Positions 6,009 through 7,208 of a stretch of 7,208 nucleotides of DNA are shown here, in pieces (position 1 is the stretch's first letter; the number at the start of each line of letters is the position of its first letter). This DNA is from JBBQER01 sp052148155 (GTDB lineage: Bacteria > Actinomycetota > Acidimicrobiia > IMCC26256 > PALSA-610). The stretch covers positions 1 to 7,208 of the forward strand of contig JBKQIY010000229.1 of NCBI GenBank assembly GCA_052148155.1, written 5' to 3'. A model generated the notes under the pieces. It was given only the letters and a program-made list of their open reading frames with translations. It was not told the DNA's origin and made no database searches. Position numbers and translations under genes: made by a program.

Positions 6009-6342
6009 CACTACCGCCTGTTCTCATTCTCCTGCGATGATTTGTGCCGCGTACGCGCATTTCGACGCGATCGCCGACGCTATCGGGATGTGACATGCGG
6101 AGGTAAGCGTCCGCGCTCAACCTTCGATCCGAGTGCGCTCAGAGCGGTCCCACCAAGAAGGTCGGTTGGTGGACGAAAATAGGCGAGAATCTTCGTGCAG
6201 GTCTCGTCCGCACGCACCGAGGTGTACTTGACGAGGCAGTTTCCGCCTTGGGCTTCTGAACCTTTTTTGCGTGTGGCGCCTTAGATGGCTGGGTGAGTAG
6301 TCGTCCGGGGCCTGACCCTTGCTCGACCACGCCACATTGCCT
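6009..6342. other. Intergenic stretch between the lipoprotein and the ATPase remnant
   Basis: This stretch holds the lipoprotein start region, with AGGAG at 6031-6035 (too far from the start to decide it) and AGGCGG close to the ATG. A small hairpin lies at 6097-6114 (GCGGA with TCCGC, eight-base loop). A minus-strand frame with coding-like codon use, 6083-6280, is listed separately. No promoter could be placed with confidence. Confidence 0.4.
6083..6280 (-). pseudogene. Possible coding remnant, two cysteines, unidentified
   Basis: This is a stop-to-stop frame of 66 codons without a start codon. It reads KKGSEAQGGNCLVKYTSVRA and then DETCTKILAYFRPPTDLLGG, with G or C at most third positions in the middle section and a protein-like amino-acid mix. 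A run of six A on the minus strand (T run at 6263-6268) lies near its upstream end. A one-base slip there would link it to another open frame starting near 6330. I do not recognise a family. It may be the 3' end of a lost gene between the ATPase and the lipoprotein. Confidence 0.25.
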
Positions 6343-7034
6343 TCAGTCCGTGCCGCTTAGCGGCACGGGCAAGTCTGTAGCGATCGTGAAGGCCGTTTTC
6401 CGGCGAGACGCATGGGCGTGTGAACAGGCCGCGTCGGGTGCTGGAGCTTCGATGTCGTGTCGGACAATCAGGCTGTCGAGGTAGCGGCGGAGGACAGCGA
6501 ATTCGCGGAGTTGGTGGACGCGGGTGACGAGGAGTCCGGCATCGATCGTGCGGGCCACGTTCGCGGTGACGGCGATCTCTGCCATGACGGGAACATCGCA
6601 CACGTCTGAGACATCACTCCGCGTCAGACTGCGTCCCGGCTCTCCGAGCAACACGATTCCGTCCGCTCGCACGGCCGTCGTCGTGGTGATCGTGCGCAAG
6701 CCGAGATAGCAGGGGCCCCGCAACGCGACGAGGAACAGACCGTCGGGTTGGGTGTCGAGCTGATCGAGCCGCTGTGCGTCGATGACGGCGATCTCGGCGC
6801 TCCCGGTCGGTGTCGCCGTGAGGGTGAGCCGGTCGGCGACGTCGATCGCTGGGTGGGGCGTCCTGTGGGCCCTGGGAGGCCGAGCAGTGCCGCGGTCGTG
6901 TCGCGCTCGGCTGTGACGAGCTCGGTGCTGGCGTTTCGGGCGGCACACAGCGCGATGGCGGCGGCGAGGGAGTACGCGCCGCTGCCGCCTCGTGCGCCGG
7001 CGACCGTTATCGTGATCGTGATCGCGTGGATCAC
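6343..7034 (-). pseudogene. CpaE/TadZ/MinD-like P-loop ATPase with a one-base frameshift
   Basis: The N-terminal part starts at the GTG at 7034: MIHAITITITVAGARGGSGA then YSLAAAIALC. This is the first strand and P-loop of the MinD/ParA superfamily, but the Walker A motif is degenerate: GGSGAYS stands where GGxGKT/S is expected, so the lysine is missing. Such loss is known in CpaE/TadZ-type relatives, which position secretion or pilus machinery at the membrane. The frame then breaks. Adding one G to the four-base run 6855-6858 joins LLGLPGPTGRP to HPAIDVADRLTLT and restores a protein of about 229 residues. The C-terminal part continues with EIAVIDAQRL (Walker B-like), GLFLVALRGPCYLGLRTITT, ADGIVLLGEPGRSL and VPVMAEIAVTANVARTIDAG, typical of the family. 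As written the gene is broken, but the rest reads cleanly, so a base-calling error is possible. Neighbours do not show a pilus cluster. Confidence 0.77.
6348..6368. terminator. Strong perfect hairpin at the end of the ATPase gene
   Basis: CCGTGCCGCT (6348-6357) and AGCGGCACGG (6359-6368) are perfect inverted copies around a single T, folding as at least a 9-bp stem with a three-base loop. It lies in the last codons of the ATPase frame, just before the stop at 6345-6343. There is no T run on either side. A T-less terminator is the simplest reading; a recombinase or repressor site is possible. A perfect 10-bp-arm palindrome is very unlikely by chance in a window this size. Confidence 0.45.
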
Positions 7035-7208
7035 GTGCGTCTCTATTTTTGTTGTCGGTACAAGCCTCAACGAAGGTCTGTACCGAAGGTCTGTACCGAA
7101 GTGTTGCCCGACACGCTCGATGAACACGGCGACGACGCGTTGCGTGGAGACGGGTTCGGGACGCGGTTGGGTGGTTGGTCGCCGGTGTCGGCGGTCAGTC
7201 GGTGGTGA
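7035..7208 (-). CDS. Possible 3' end of a gene entering from the right edge
   Basis: The minus-strand frame is open from the window edge and reads PEPVSTQRVVAVFIERVGQH then FGTD. After that, a 13-bp duplication carries it without a stop into the ATPase frame. If one repeat copy is removed, the frame instead ends FGTDLR-stop with the TGA at 7072-7070. The hydrophobic VVAVFIERVG segment is protein-like, but there is too little to name a family. It may be the C-terminus of an upstream gene in the same operon as the ATPase. Confidence 0.3.
7071..7096 (+). repeat. 13-bp tandem duplication upstream of the ATPase gene
   Basis: CGAAGGTCTGTAC occurs twice in a row (7071-7083 and 7084-7096) and is followed by CGAAG, the start of a third copy. 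Each copy ends in GTAC followed by CGA, so GTACCGA occurs at 7080-7086 and 7093-7099. Its inverted copy TCGGTAC is at 7055-7061. The cluster sits 37-62 bases upstream of the ATPase GTG. It could be operator or iteron-like sites, or a simple slippage duplication within the tail of an upstream gene. Confidence 0.85.

Overview
This window is high-GC DNA with frequent GTG starts. It carries an ECF sigma factor, a SepF-type protein, a DUF6777 lipoprotein and a CpaE/TadZ-like P-loop protein. Together these point to an actinomycete-type bacterium (Actinomycetota). An Acidimicrobiia-like lineage is my guess, not something shown. I recognised no transposase, integrase, CRISPR array, rRNA or intact tRNA.

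Layout, left to right. Bases 1-320 hold no convincing gene. From 321 to 1666 on the minus strand lies a tightly coupled pair: an ECF sigma factor, then a single-pass membrane protein whose start overlaps the sigma stop (TGATG). This looks like a sigma factor and its membrane regulator, but the partner lacks the usual zinc-binding anti-sigma motif. Divergent from the pair, at 1902-2231 on the plus strand, is a small SepF-like protein made of the core domain plus a Pro/Ala tail, without the N-terminal membrane-targeting helix.

Bases 2232-3809 are a gene-decay zone. A proline iminopeptidase (2584-2937, plus) keeps both ends of the enzyme but lacks the middle, including the catalytic serine. Facing it is an aminoglycoside/hygromycin-type phosphotransferase (3161-3753, minus) that has lost its N-lobe and carries a one-base frameshift. 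Two short stretches with coding-like codon use but no usable start (2381-2536 and about 3034-3160, minus) may be further debris.

Bases 3810-6008 (minus) encode the main intact gene: a secreted lipoprotein of about 732 residues. It has a DUF6777-type N-terminal domain, six repeats that look like a beta-propeller, a Thr-rich linker and a C-terminal domain with a calcium-loop-like motif. Upstream, 6083-6280 has another orphan coding-like stretch. Bases 6343-7034 (minus) hold a CpaE/TadZ/MinD-like P-loop ATPase broken by a one-base loss in a G run. Ahead of it is a 13-bp tandem duplication that may have removed the stop codon of the gene entering from the right edge.

The intact genes suggest envelope-facing functions: membrane signalling by the sigma pair, a division-related SepF-like protein, and a surface lipoprotein. 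The striking theme is decay. Two separate one-base losses in C/G runs can each be repaired by a single base, so either real pseudogenisation or assembly error must be considered.
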